Shown: positions 51,515 to 58,403 of the stretch, in pieces | Position numbering within the stretch: the first letter of the stretch is position 1 | How the letters are laid out: every line of letters starts with the position of its first letter | Source of the DNA: an uncultured Hyphomicrobiales bacterium | GTDB lineage: Bacteria; Pseudomonadota; Alphaproteobacteria; Rhizobiales; Hyphomicrobiaceae | Assembly (NCBI GenBank): GCA_902826255.1 | Contig: CADEEC010000003.1 | Location: forward strand, 1-58,403 | DNA length: 58,403 nucleotides | Reading direction: 5' to 3' | Position numbers and translations under genes: made by a program | Notes under the pieces: generated by a model | The model's database searches: none | What the model saw: the letters and a program-made list of their open reading frames with translations, nothing else | What the model was told of the DNA's origin: nothing

Positions 51515-52420
51515 ATGACCGACCGCAAGACCGAGCCCGCCCCCACACGCGACGCCATGCGTGGATTGCGTGTGTCCTATCAAGGCGAGCCGGGCGCCAA
51601 CTCGCACCTTGCCTGCAACGAGTTCTTCCCCTCGTGCACCGCCATCCCCTGCGCGACGTTCGAAGACGCGCTGGCGGCTGTAAAGACAGGCGATGCGCGT
51701 TACGCCATGATCCCTATCGAGAACTCGGTGGCGGGGCGGGTCGCCGATATCCATCACCTTCTGCCGGGCGCAGGTTTGCACATCATCGGCGAGCACTTCC
51801 TGCGTGTCCGGCATCAGCTGCTGGGCGTTCCTGGCGCAACCCTTTCGACGGTGAAGAAGGCGCTTTCGCATACGCAGGCGCTCGGGCAATGCCGCAACAC
51901 CCTGCGCCAGCTCAACATCCAGCCCGTTCCCGAGGCCGACACCGCAGGCTCGGCGCGGATCGTCTCCGAGGCAAACGACCCGTCCTTGGCCGCGATTGCC
52001 TCCTCGCTGGCCGCGGAAATCTACGGCCTCAAAATCCTGAAAGCCGATATCGAGGACGAGCAGCACAACACCACGCGCTTTCTCGTGCTCGCCTCCAGTC
52101 CCGACCACGCCAAGCCTGATGACGGTCCGATCGTCACCACCTTCATCTTCCGCGTGCGCAACGTGCCGGCCGCGCTCTACAAGGCCATGGGCGGCTTCGC
52201 CACCAACGGCGTCAACATGACCAAGCTGGAGAGCTATCAGCTCAACGGCCGGTTCGTGGCGACCATGTTCTATGCCGACGTGGAAGGACATCCGGATGAC
52301 CCGGCCGTAGCAAGGGCATTGGAAGAGCTCGGCTTCTTCTCGACCGAGGTGCACATCCTGGGCGCCTACAAGGCAAGCCCCTACCGGCAGCAGGCCAATA
52401 AAGCCGGATCTGCGGACTAG
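51515..52420 (+). CDS. pheA: Prephenate dehydratase
   Basis: A 301-residue monofunctional prephenate dehydratase for phenylalanine synthesis. The catalytic domain (about residues 20-200) has GEPGANSHLACNEFF, PIENSVAGRV and the active-site NTTRFLVL. The C-terminal ACT domain (about 210-290) carries KLESYQLNG, whose ESY motif binds phenylalanine for feedback control. No chorismate mutase domain is fused. Confidence 0.95.
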   Translation: MTDRKTEPAPTRDAMRGLRVSYQGEPGANSHLACNEFFPSCTAIPCATFEDALAAVKTGDARYAMIPIENSVAGRVADIHHLLPGAGLHIIGEHFLRVRHQLLGVPGATLSTVKKALSHTQALGQCRNTLRQLNIQPVPEADTAGSARIVSEANDPSLAAIASSLAAEIYGLKILKADIEDEQHNTTRFLVLASSPDHAKPDDGPIVTTFIFRVRNVPAALYKAMGGFATNGVNMTKLESYQLNGRFVATMFYADVEGHPDDPAVARALEELGFFSTEVHILGAYKASPYRQQANKAGSAD

Positions 52421-52432
52421 GCCGCCGGCCTC

Positions 52433-52795
52433 TCAGCCAAGCGCGGCTTTCACAGCCGTACGGATCTCGTCGAGCGTGAACGGCTTGATAATCACCTTGG
52501 CGAGCTTGCCCTTGAGGTGACCGGCGCGATCGAGTTCGCCGGCAAAGCCGGACATCAGGATGATGCGCAGTCCCGGTGCCGCGCCGAGTGCGTACTCCGC
52601 CAGGCCGATGCCATCGAGCCCCGGCATCTGGACGTCCGAGATGAGCAGGTCGAAGTTCGCCGGTCCTGCTGTGATGGCATCGAGCGCTTCGGTGCCGTCC
52701 TGTGTGGAGGTGACGGCGTGGCCATCCGTGGCCAGGGCGCGCTTCACCAGATCGCGTGTCGCGGCATCGTCATCGGCTAAAAGGATTCGTGCCAT
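52433..52795 (-). CDS. cpdR: Response regulator receiver protein CpdR
   Basis: A 120-residue single-domain receiver. The acidic pocket is D8-D10 (LLADDDAAT), the phosphorylation site D54 (LLISDVQMPG), the switch Ser lies in ILMSGFAG and the Lys in VIIKPFTL. In this order CpdR is an adaptor that, when unphosphorylated, delivers substrates to ClpXP and controls the cell cycle. Its 5' end overlaps the 3' end of the hpt gene by 26 bases on the same strand. Confidence 0.9.
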   Translation of the reverse strand: MARILLADDDAATRDLVKRALATDGHAVTSTQDGTEALDAITAGPANFDLLISDVQMPGLDGIGLAEYALGAAPGLRIILMSGFAGELDRAGHLKGKLAKVIIKPFTLDEIRTAVKAALG

Positions 52796-53354
52796 CGTGC
52801 CCTCCGCTGGGGCCCTCCGCTCGCACCAGCCGCCCCACGAAGGGAAGCTCGCGATAGCGATGAGCGAGATCCATCCCGTAGCCTACCACAAATTCGTTGG
52901 GACACTCGAACGCGGCGAAATCGGCGGTGAACGGCACGGAACGCGGCACTTTCTTATCGAGCAGGACGCAGGTCAGCACGCGCGTGGCCCCGCGCTGTTC
53001 CAGAAGGTCTTTGGCAAAGGCCAGGGTGCGGCCGGACTCGAGAATATCGTCGACGATCAGGACGCTCCGGCCCCGCACATCGGATTCGATGTCGCGCACG
53101 ACGCGCACGGTCCCCGACGAGCGCTCGGCCTCGCCGTAGCTCGCCAGCGACAGGAAATCCACCTCCGGGGTCAGACCGGCACGATGCATGGCGCGGATGA
53201 GATCGGCCGCGAAAATGAAACTCCCCTTGAGGATGGGGACGATCAGAATGTCTTGCAGGCCCAGTTGCCCGACACCCTTGGCCAGGGCTTCGATGCGCCC
53301 GGCGATTGCTTCGGACGAGAAGAGGACCTGGATCGTGGGACCTTGTGCCGTCAT
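52770..53354 (-). CDS. hpt: Hypoxanthine phosphoribosyltransferase
   Basis: A 194-residue purine salvage enzyme. The PRPP-binding motif is VLIVDDILESGRTL, with VPILKGSFIFAADL and the purine-facing FVVGYGMDLAHRYRELPFVG further on. The ATG at 53354 gives a normal N-terminus. A C-terminal tail of about 20 residues (EGPSGGHDGTNPFSR) extends past the usual end and overlaps the cpdR start, so the two may be translationally coupled. Confidence 0.93.
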   Translation of the reverse strand: MTAQGPTIQVLFSSEAIAGRIEALAKGVGQLGLQDILIVPILKGSFIFAADLIRAMHRAGLTPEVDFLSLASYGEAERSSGTVRVVRDIESDVRGRSVLIVDDILESGRTLAFAKDLLEQRGATRVLTCVLLDKKVPRSVPFTADFAAFECPNEFVVGYGMDLAHRYRELPFVGRLVRAEGPSGGHDGTNPFSR

Positions 53355-53519
53355 GTGTGCGTGCACCGCTGCCGTGGGGTCATTTTGGAATGCAAGGGGT
53401 GCTATGAGTGTGCGAACTCATCAGTCCGCCATAATCGTAGCGATTGTTTCCCCCTTCCTCCAAGGAGAGCTAGAGGGTAATGAGCCCCACGTGGTCATCA
53501 GGGCGCAAGAGACTTTCGC
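53355..53519. promoter_or_regulatory. Divergent intergenic region between hpt and ftsE
   Basis: A 165-base region without an ORF, holding the promoters of both directions. CCAAGGAGAG at 53460-53469 resembles a ribosome binding site, but no start codon of the ftsE frame lies close by. Confidence 0.4.
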
Positions 53520-54176
53520 TTGATCAGACTTAACGGCATAGGGCTCAAGTACGGCCGCGGCGGCGAAGTGCTGCGCGATGTTTCGTTTCACCTCCGGCCC
53601 GGGTCGTTTCACTTCCTCACCGGTCCATCCGGTTCCGGCAAGACATCCCTGCTGAGGCTGCTGTTCATGTCGACGCAGCCGACCCGCGGCTCCATCCATG
53701 TATTCGGGCAGGACATCTCGCGCGTGACGCCGTCGCGGCGCGCGCAGCTTCGCCGCCGTATCGGCATCGTCTTCCAGGATTTCCGGCTGCTCGAGCATAT
53801 GACGACGTGGGAAAACGTCGCGCTACCGCTGCGGGTGACGGGTAAGCGCGTCGCCGACTACCGGGAGGACGTCACCGACCTGCTGCAGTGGGTCGGTCTT
53901 GGTGATCGCATGCATTCCGCACCCTCGGTGCTCTCGGGCGGTGAAAAGCAGCGCGCAGCCATCGCCCGTGCCGTTATCAACAAGCCCGAGCTGCTGCTTG
54001 CCGACGAGCCGACCGGTAACGTCGACCCGCACATGGCGCGCAGGCTGCTGCGCCTCTTCGTCGAGCTCAACCGCCTGGGCACCTCTGTGCTCATCGCCAC
54101 CCATGATCATCAGCTGATGCGCCAGACCAAGGCGCCGCGCCTGGAGCTGCACGACGGCCATGTCCGGATCGTTTGA
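53520..54176 (+). CDS. ftsE: Cell-division ATP-binding protein FtsE
   Basis: A 218-residue ATPase of the FtsEX complex, which regulates peptidoglycan hydrolases at the septum. Walker A is [12 protein letters not shown], signature [14 protein letters not shown], Walker [13 protein letters not shown]. The segment [21 protein letters not shown] is typical of FtsE. The apparent start is a TTG at 53520 with only a weak purine-rich stretch (AAGAGA) before it; the first in-frame ATG is inside the Walker region. It overlaps ftsX by 17 bases. Confidence 0.93.
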   Translation: MIRLNGIGLKYGRGGEVLRDVSFHLRPGSFHFLTGPSGSGKTSLLRLLFMSTQPTRGSIHVFGQDISRVTPSRRAQLRRRIGIVFQDFRLLEHMTTWENVALPLRVTGKRVADYREDVTDLLQWVGLGDRMHSAPSVLSGGEKQRAAIARAVINKPELLLADEPTGNVDPHMARRLLRLFVELNRLGTSVLIATHDHQLMRQTKAPRLELHDGHVRIV

Positions 54177-55239
54177 AAGACCGACAGGCCGCCCGGCGAT
54201 GCCGCACCTGCAGGCGCGCACGGAGCCGACCTACGACGCCGGCCGCACAGGACCGGCCACCGCGCGCAGCATGCGTCCGCCGCTGGACCAGGAGCGCGGT
54301 GAGACCGGCACGGGCCGGGGCCGCCGCGCGGCCCGCACAATGCCCAATACGCCGATCGTGCCCGCGGGGTCGGTCACGGGCCGCTCGCTGACGGTCGTGA
54401 TCACGATCATGTGCTTCCTCGCCTCGCTCACGGCCGGCGCGGTCTACATGATGAACCAGTCGGCGTCCGCCTGGCTGCGTGATATCGCCAGCGAAGTGAC
54501 GGTGCAGATCGAGACCAAGGATCGCGCCGAGATCGACAAGACCGTTGCCGAGGTGACCGGTTTTCTCGCAAGCCAGCCCGGTGTCGCGAAGGTGAAGGCG
54601 CTCAGCGTCAACGACGCCGCCCAATTGCTGGAGCCATGGCTCGGCCAAACCGACGCGCTGGCGTCGTTGCCGGTGCCGCGGCTCATTGCCATCGAGCTCG
54701 ACCGCAGTTCGCCGCCCAACGTCGACGCCTTGCGGGCTGAAGTCGGCGAGCGCTTTCCGGGCGTATCGGTCGACGATCACCGGCGATGGCAGCAGCAGAT
54801 CCGCACCATCACCCGGTCGTTCGCCCTGGGCGGCCTCGCCATACTCCTGCTGGTGGGGGCGGCCACGACGGCAATCATCGTCTCGGCGACCAAGAGCGCC
54901 ATGGCCTCCAACCGCGATATCGTCGAAGTGCTGCATTTCGTGGGCGCGACGGACCGCTTCATCGCGCGCGAGTTCGAGCGGCATTTTCTGCGGCTCGGCG
55001 TTCGTGCCGGCGTGGTAGGGGCCCTGTGGGCAACCGGCGTGTTCCTGGCCATGCCGACCGTGATGGAGATCATGGGCGGGGGCGCGGTGACGCTTGCCGA
55101 GATACGCCGCCTGGTGGGGATCGCTAGCCTCGATGCGCCCGGCTATTTCCTGCTCGCCATCGTCGTGCTTGTCATCGCAGCACTGTGCATGCTGACATCG
55201 CGTCTGGGCGTTTATCGCATATTGAACAGCCAGCACTAG
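54160..55239 (+). CDS. ftsX: Cell-division protein FtsX
   Basis: A 359-residue inner-membrane partner of FtsE. A long, basic, Pro-rich cytoplasmic N-terminus of about 70 residues precedes the first membrane segment (VVITIMCFLASLTAGAVYMM), then a periplasmic domain (about 100-220), and three more membrane segments near 225-245, 280-300 and 325-350. The order and the SANRD-like loop (MASNRDIVEVLHFVGATDRFIAREFE split around 270) fit the family. It is translationally coupled to ftsE. Confidence 0.92.
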   Translation: MSGSFERPTGRPAMPHLQARTEPTYDAGRTGPATARSMRPPLDQERGETGTGRGRRAARTMPNTPIVPAGSVTGRSLTVVITIMCFLASLTAGAVYMMNQSASAWLRDIASEVTVQIETKDRAEIDKTVAEVTGFLASQPGVAKVKALSVNDAAQLLEPWLGQTDALASLPVPRLIAIELDRSSPPNVDALRAEVGERFPGVSVDDHRRWQQQIRTITRSFALGGLAILLLVGAATTAIIVSATKSAMASNRDIVEVLHFVGATDRFIAREFERHFLRLGVRAGVVGALWATGVFLAMPTVMEIMGGGAVTLAEIRRLVGIASLDAPGYFLLAIVVLVIAALCMLTSRLGVYRILNSQH

Positions 55240-55356
55240 CGCCGCCGCCGTTTGTGACGTGTGGGAAATTCTTGTTTGTGAGTGGCTTGATTGGCGCCGC
55301 AACGGGGCGCCGTTCGTCTAGGTTGGCGGGCAACTTGTCTTGCGCTCCCGGAACGG

Positions 55357-56013
55357 GTGCAAAGGGGCATCTTGGCGCGAGCATTGGCAATTCTCGGTGC
55401 AGTATTGGGCGTGCTGGCTTTGGCCTTTGCCGCCGGCTTCTGCATGTTCGCGCGCACCGTCGCAGATTACGTGCCGTCGCCGAACGATCGGGCCGAAGCA
55501 ATTGTCGTGCTGACAGGCGGAGAGTTGCGGCTGGTGGCGGGCGCATCGCTTCTGATGCAAAAGCGCGGAGCGCGGCTTCTGATTTCGGGCGTCAACCCGC
55601 ACACGCCACCGGAGAGCCTGCAACGCATCAGCGGCTTGCCGCACGAGATATTCACGTGCTGCGTCGATATCGATTTTGCCGCCACGACGACGGATAATGC
55701 GGAGCAGACCAGCGCCTGGGCCAGGACTCGCGGCTTCAAGAAACTGATCGTCGTGACATCGAGCTATCATATGCCGCGCAGTCTGACCGAGCTGCAGCGG
55801 ATGATGCCGGACGCAATCCTGATTCCGCATCCGGTCGTTCCGCACAGGCTGATGGTGGAGCGCTGGTGGACCGACATGTATACGACCCGCGTTCTATTGT
55901 GGGAGTACGTGAAGTTCCTGCCGTCTGCGGCGCGTTACGGGTTGGCGCGTCTGGTGGGCTGGGAAGCCAACGTTCTGGCCGCGCATCGCGCCATATACGC
56001 ATTGCCCACGTGA
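55357..56013 (+). CDS. YdcF/DUF218 family protein
   Basis: A 218-residue protein with one N-terminal membrane segment (about residues 8-30) and a DUF218 domain: AEAIVVLTGGELRLVAG, TTDNAEQTSAW and VTSSYHMPRSLTELQ. DUF218 proteins include SanA and ElyC, linked to envelope or lipid-carrier metabolism. The start is uncertain: GTG at 55357 or TTG at 55372, the latter preceded by AAAGGGG. It lies between ftsX and plsC, supporting an envelope role. Confidence 0.85.
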   Translation: MQRGILARALAILGAVLGVLALAFAAGFCMFARTVADYVPSPNDRAEAIVVLTGGELRLVAGASLLMQKRGARLLISGVNPHTPPESLQRISGLPHEIFTCCVDIDFAATTTDNAEQTSAWARTRGFKKLIVVTSSYHMPRSLTELQRMMPDAILIPHPVVPHRLMVERWWTDMYTTRVLLWEYVKFLPSAARYGLARLVGWEANVLAAHRAIYALPT

Positions 56014-56022
56014 AGGTGCCGC

Positions 56023-56793
56023 GTGCTGGTCGTCAGGTCTCTCATCTTTTTTGTCGTTTTCTACGTGAACACCGCGCTCTTTCTGGTGCTGGGGAGCTGG
56101 CTGCTGCTTGCGCCGCGCCGCTGGGCCATGGAGGGGCTGCGCCTGCACGGGCTGGTGAGCTTGTGGTGGCTCAAGATCATCTGCGGAACACGGCTGGAGG
56201 TCCGGGGCGGGGAGAAGCTGCCGGCTGGGGCCTGCCTTGTCGCCTCCAAGCATCAGTCCGCCTGGGACACCTTTGCGCTGATCCCTGTGTTTCGCGACCC
56301 GGCGATGGTGATGAAGGCGGAACTCGGCCTGATCCCGCTCTATGGATGGTTCTCGCATAAGTTCCGGCACATCTTCGTCAAGCGCGACAAGGGGCCGAGC
56401 GCGCTGAAGGCAATGATCCGCGACGGACGTGAGCGCGCGTCCCACGGCCGCGAGATCGTGATCTTCCCCGAGGGCACGCGCCGTCCGCCCGGGGCTGCTC
56501 CCGATTACAAGCCGGGCTTTATCGCTCTGTATGAAGGCCTGGGGTTGCCCTGCGTGCCGTTGGCACTGAATTCGGGACTGTTCTGGCCGCGCCGGAGCAT
56601 CCTGCGTTACCCAGGCACAATCGTGGTCGAGATCCTTGATCCAATCCCGGCCGGCTTGCCGCGTGCCGAGGCCCGCAAGCTCATCCAGGAGCGTATCGAA
56701 ACCGCCTGTGGAGCGCTGATCGCGGAGGCGCTGTCGGCCCCCAACCCGCCGCCGCTGCCTGCCTTGGACAACGCTGCGCCGGCGGACGACTGA
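56023..56793 (+). CDS. plsC: 1-Acyl-sn-glycerol-3-phosphate acyltransferase
   Basis: A 256-residue membrane-associated acyltransferase that makes phosphatidic acid. The HX4D catalytic motif is KHQSAWDTF and the substrate motif is FPEGTRRPPG; an N-terminal hydrophobic segment (about 4-28) anchors it. The start is a GTG at 56023, nine bases after the YdcF stop. It is followed by a hairpin at 56811-56845. Confidence 0.93.
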   Translation: MLVVRSLIFFVVFYVNTALFLVLGSWLLLAPRRWAMEGLRLHGLVSLWWLKIICGTRLEVRGGEKLPAGACLVASKHQSAWDTFALIPVFRDPAMVMKAELGLIPLYGWFSHKFRHIFVKRDKGPSALKAMIRDGRERASHGREIVIFPEGTRRPPGAAPDYKPGFIALYEGLGLPCVPLALNSGLFWPRRSILRYPGTIVVEILDPIPAGLPRAEARKLIQERIETACGALIAEALSAPNPPPLPALDNAAPADD

Positions 56794-56810
56794 TCGCGGG
56801 CCCAAATAAA

Positions 56811-56845
56811 ATCAGAGCGCCCCGTGCGGGTGGAGGCGCTCTGAT
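56811..56845 (+). terminator. Hairpin after plsC
   Basis: A perfect 11-bp stem (ATCAGAGCGCC at 56811-56821 with GGCGCTCTGAT at 56835-56845) lies 18 bases after the plsC stop. No T tract follows on the plus strand, so termination would be imperfect or need Rho. An AT-rich stretch on its left side gives a short T-rich run in the other direction. Confidence 0.55.
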
Positions 56846-56982
56846 CAGTTGACCCACTGGTGCGGGGTTGAGCGGGTCGCCGGGATAACGGCAACCCCCC
56901 CTTCGTTATTCCGGCCCCTCGATTCTTTTTCGTTTGCGCTTAACTCTGCGGGAGAGAAACGCGCGTTTCGGCACGATAAAAC

Positions 56983-57011
56983 TTGACGAACAAAAAGAGA
57001 ACAAATATCTT
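56983..57011 (+). promoter_or_regulatory. nrdJ promoter with LexA-type SOS box
   Basis: TTGACG at 56983-56988 and TATCTT at 57006-57011 are separated by 17 bases, a good sigma-70-type spacing. Between them lies GAAC-N7-GAAC at 56988-57002, the direct-repeat LexA box known from alphaproteobacteria. LexA bound here would cover the promoter. The only gene downstream is nrdJ, whose start is about 50-60 bases further. SOS control of nrdJ is inferred. Confidence 0.7.
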
Positions 57012-57071
57012 TCATGGGCCCGGTTCGGCCTAGGGTGACCGGACGTTCAACCATCAGTAATGCATAGTGAA

Positions 57072-58403
57072 ATGCGTGAGCCGATGACATCGCTGCCCGC
57101 CATCTCCCGGCGCATCTGGGACATGAAGTATCGCCTGCGGGCCGGTGATGGTGCGCCCATCGATCAGGGCATGGCTGATACGTGGGAAAGGGTTGGCAAG
57201 GCGATCGCCGCCGCCGAGCCCAAGCGCGAACGCGATCGCTGGGAAAAGACGTTCGTCGCCGCCGTGAGCGACCTCGCCTTCCTGCCGGCCGGGCGCATCC
57301 TGGCGGGCGCCGGTGCGGGCCGCGCCGTCACGCTCTTCAATTGCTTCGTGATGGGGCGGATCGAGGACGACCTCTCCTCCATCTTCGAGAACGTCAAGGA
57401 AGCCGCGCTGACGATGCAGCAGGGCGGCGGCATCGGCCACGACTTCTCGTCCCTCCGGCCCAAGGGCGCGCTGGTGAAGAGCATCGGCGCGGATGCGTCG
57501 GGTCCCGTCAGCTTCATGGATGTGTGGGATTCCATGTGCCGCACGATCATGTCCGCCGGCGCGCGGCGCGGCGCTATGATGGCGACGCTGCGCTGCGACC
57601 ATCCCGATATCGAGGCGTTCATCGACGCCAAGTCCGATCCGGCCCGCTTGCGGAACTTCAATCTTTCCGTGCTGGTGACGGATGCATTCGTAACGGCGGT
57701 GCGCAACGGCAATCCCTGGAATCTGCAGTTCGAGGGCAAGGTCTACCGCACGGTCGATGCCCGCGGGCTCTGGGATCGCATCATGCGGGCGACCTACGAC
57801 TATGCCGAACCGGGCGTGGTGTTCATCGACCGCATCAACACGCTGAACAATCTTGCCTACTGCGAAGATATCAGCGCCACCAACCCTTGCGGCGAGCAAC
57901 CGCTGCCGCCGTATGGTGCCTGTTTGCTCGGATCCATCAATCTGGCTCGGCTTGTCGACAAGCCCTTCTCGAAGGAGGCGCGGCTCGACGAGCAGAGGCT
58001 GGTCGCGCTGACGGCGATCGCTATCCGTTTTCTCGATAATGCGATCGATGTCTCGGGCTATCCGCTGGCCGCGCAGAAGCACGAGGCCAAGTCCAAGCGG
58101 CGGATCGGGCTCGGTGTGACAGGCCTCGCCGATGCACTGATTATGGTTGGCGCACGCTACGGCACGCCCGAGGCGGCAGCGCTGGCCGGCCGCTGGATGG
58201 CGGCCATCGAGCATGCCGCCTATCGCGCCAGCGCGGACCTCGCGCGGGAGAAGGGGGCGTTTCCGCTCTACGACGCGGAGAAATTTCTCGCTGCGCCCAA
58301 CGTGCGGCGGCTGCCGGAAGACGTGCGCGCCGCCATCGCCAAGCACGGCATTCGCAACGGTCTCGTCACCTCGATAGCACCGACCGGGACCATCTCGCTG
58401 CTG
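57072..58403 (+). CDS. nrdJ: Adenosylcobalamin-dependent (class II) ribonucleoside-diphosphate reductase, 3' truncated
   Basis: The first 444 residues of a class II ribonucleotide reductase, which uses coenzyme B12 to make deoxynucleotides without oxygen-dependent radical generation. C91 (LFNCFVMG) is the first redox Cys, and the thiyl-radical Cys and partner Glu are C273 and E275 in NPCGEQPLPP; QQGGGIGHDFSSLRP is also typical. The window ends inside the phosphate-binding APTGTIS region, so perhaps a third or more of the protein is missing. The start is uncertain among ATG codons at 57060, 57072 and 57084. The promoter upstream has an SOS box. Confidence 0.93.
   Translation, partial: MREPMTSLPAISRRIWDMKYRLRAGDGAPIDQGMADTWERVGKAIAAAEPKRERDRWEKTFVAAVSDLAFLPAGRILAGAGAGRAVTLFNCFVMGRIEDDLSSIFENVKEAALTMQQGGGIGHDFSSLRPKGALVKSIGADASGPVSFMDVWDSMCRTIMSAGARRGAMMATLRCDHPDIEAFIDAKSDPARLRNFNLSVLVTDAFVTAVRNGNPWNLQFEGKVYRTVDARGLWDRIMRATYDYAEPGVVFIDRINTLNNLAYCEDISATNPCGEQPLPPYGACLLGSINLARLVDKPFSKEARLDEQRLVALTAIAIRFLDNAIDVSGYPLAAQKHEAKSKRRIGLGVTGLADALIMVGARYGTPEAAALAGRWMAAIEHAAYRASADLAREKGAFPLYDAEKFLAAPNVRRLPEDVRAAIAKHGIRNGLVTSIAPTGTISLL

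Noticed and set aside
56846..57059. Cobalamin riboswitch upstream of nrdJ
   Set aside because: No convincing B12 box or surrounding helices were seen; B12 riboswitches also usually control B12-independent reductases rather than the B12-dependent one.
56845..57090. An 81-residue minus-strand open frame between plsC and nrdJ, transcribed away from the SOS box
   Set aside because: No family resemblance and no clear ribosome binding site; it overlaps the promoter and hairpin. It remains possible but is not supported.
57054..58346. A 430-residue minus-strand open frame opposite nrdJ
   Set aside because: The plus-strand frame has the unmistakable class II reductase motifs (NPCGE, APTGTIS) and runs off the window end; the antisense frame is a shadow.
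1..58403. CRISPR arrays, transposases, integrases, tRNA or rRNA genes
   Set aside because: Read through for repeat-spacer patterns, transposase motifs and tRNA-like cloverleafs; none was recognised. A covariance-model scan would be needed to exclude small RNAs fully.

Overview
The window reads as chromosomal DNA of a GC-rich alphaproteobacterium, most likely of the order Hyphomicrobiales. This is inferred from several things together: a cpdR response regulator, an alphaproteobacterial type of S-adenosylmethionine decarboxylase with an N-terminal extension, a CycM-type anchored cytochrome c, a class II (B12) ribonucleotide reductase, a GAAC-N7-GAAC SOS box, and a dispersed palindromic repeat of the kind common in this order. 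No tRNA, rRNA, CRISPR array, transposase or prophage gene was seen. Both ends cut through genes.

Bases 1 to about 33,100 form a dense catabolic and uptake region. It starts with the 3' end of a branched-chain-type binding protein and a fused TRAP permease on the plus strand. Converging on these is a minus-strand operon: two tandem TAXI-type TRAP binding proteins, a YtcJ-type amidohydrolase, a metallo-beta-lactamase-fold hydrolase and a DUF1989 protein. Next comes a meta-cleavage operon on the minus strand: a 3-hydroxyanthranilate 3,4-dioxygenase family enzyme, a RidA-type deaminase, a 2-aminomuconate semialdehyde dehydrogenase and a 2-oxo-alkenedioate hydratase/decarboxylase. A convergent FAH-fold hydrolase and a divergent GntR/FCD regulator flank it. 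Then come two divergent amidohydrolases, a Liv-type ABC transporter operon bracketed by amidohydrolases, a further amidohydrolase, a dienelactone hydrolase, a dihydroorotase-like hydrolase, a J-domain protein, and a Dpp-type peptide/opine ABC transporter operon ending near a NUDIX gene. In total there are six amidohydrolase-superfamily genes and three complete or near-complete uptake systems. The simplest reading is that amide-containing or amino-aromatic compounds are imported, hydrolysed, and the ring is opened through 2-aminomuconate. No ACMS decarboxylase is visible. A short AT-rich palindrome (core TTTCGA) recurs in front of several of these otherwise separate transcription units and is a candidate shared operator.

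Bases 33,200 to 43,100 are mixed: NUDIX, an UlaG-like protein with a changed metal motif, an isoprenylcysteine-methyltransferase-like membrane protein, AsmA, the spermidine pair speD-speE, an enolase-superfamily enzyme, a GalE-like epimerase and a glycosyltransferase. Bases 43,100 to 49,900 carry yejABEF (microcin C/peptide uptake) followed by a 2-hydroxyacid dehydrogenase.

Bases 50,000 to the end are housekeeping: cycM, kdsB, pheA, cpdR, hpt, ftsE, ftsX, a YdcF protein, plsC, and the 5' three-fifths or so of nrdJ. The nrdJ promoter region carries a LexA-type SOS box placed between good -35 and -10 candidates.
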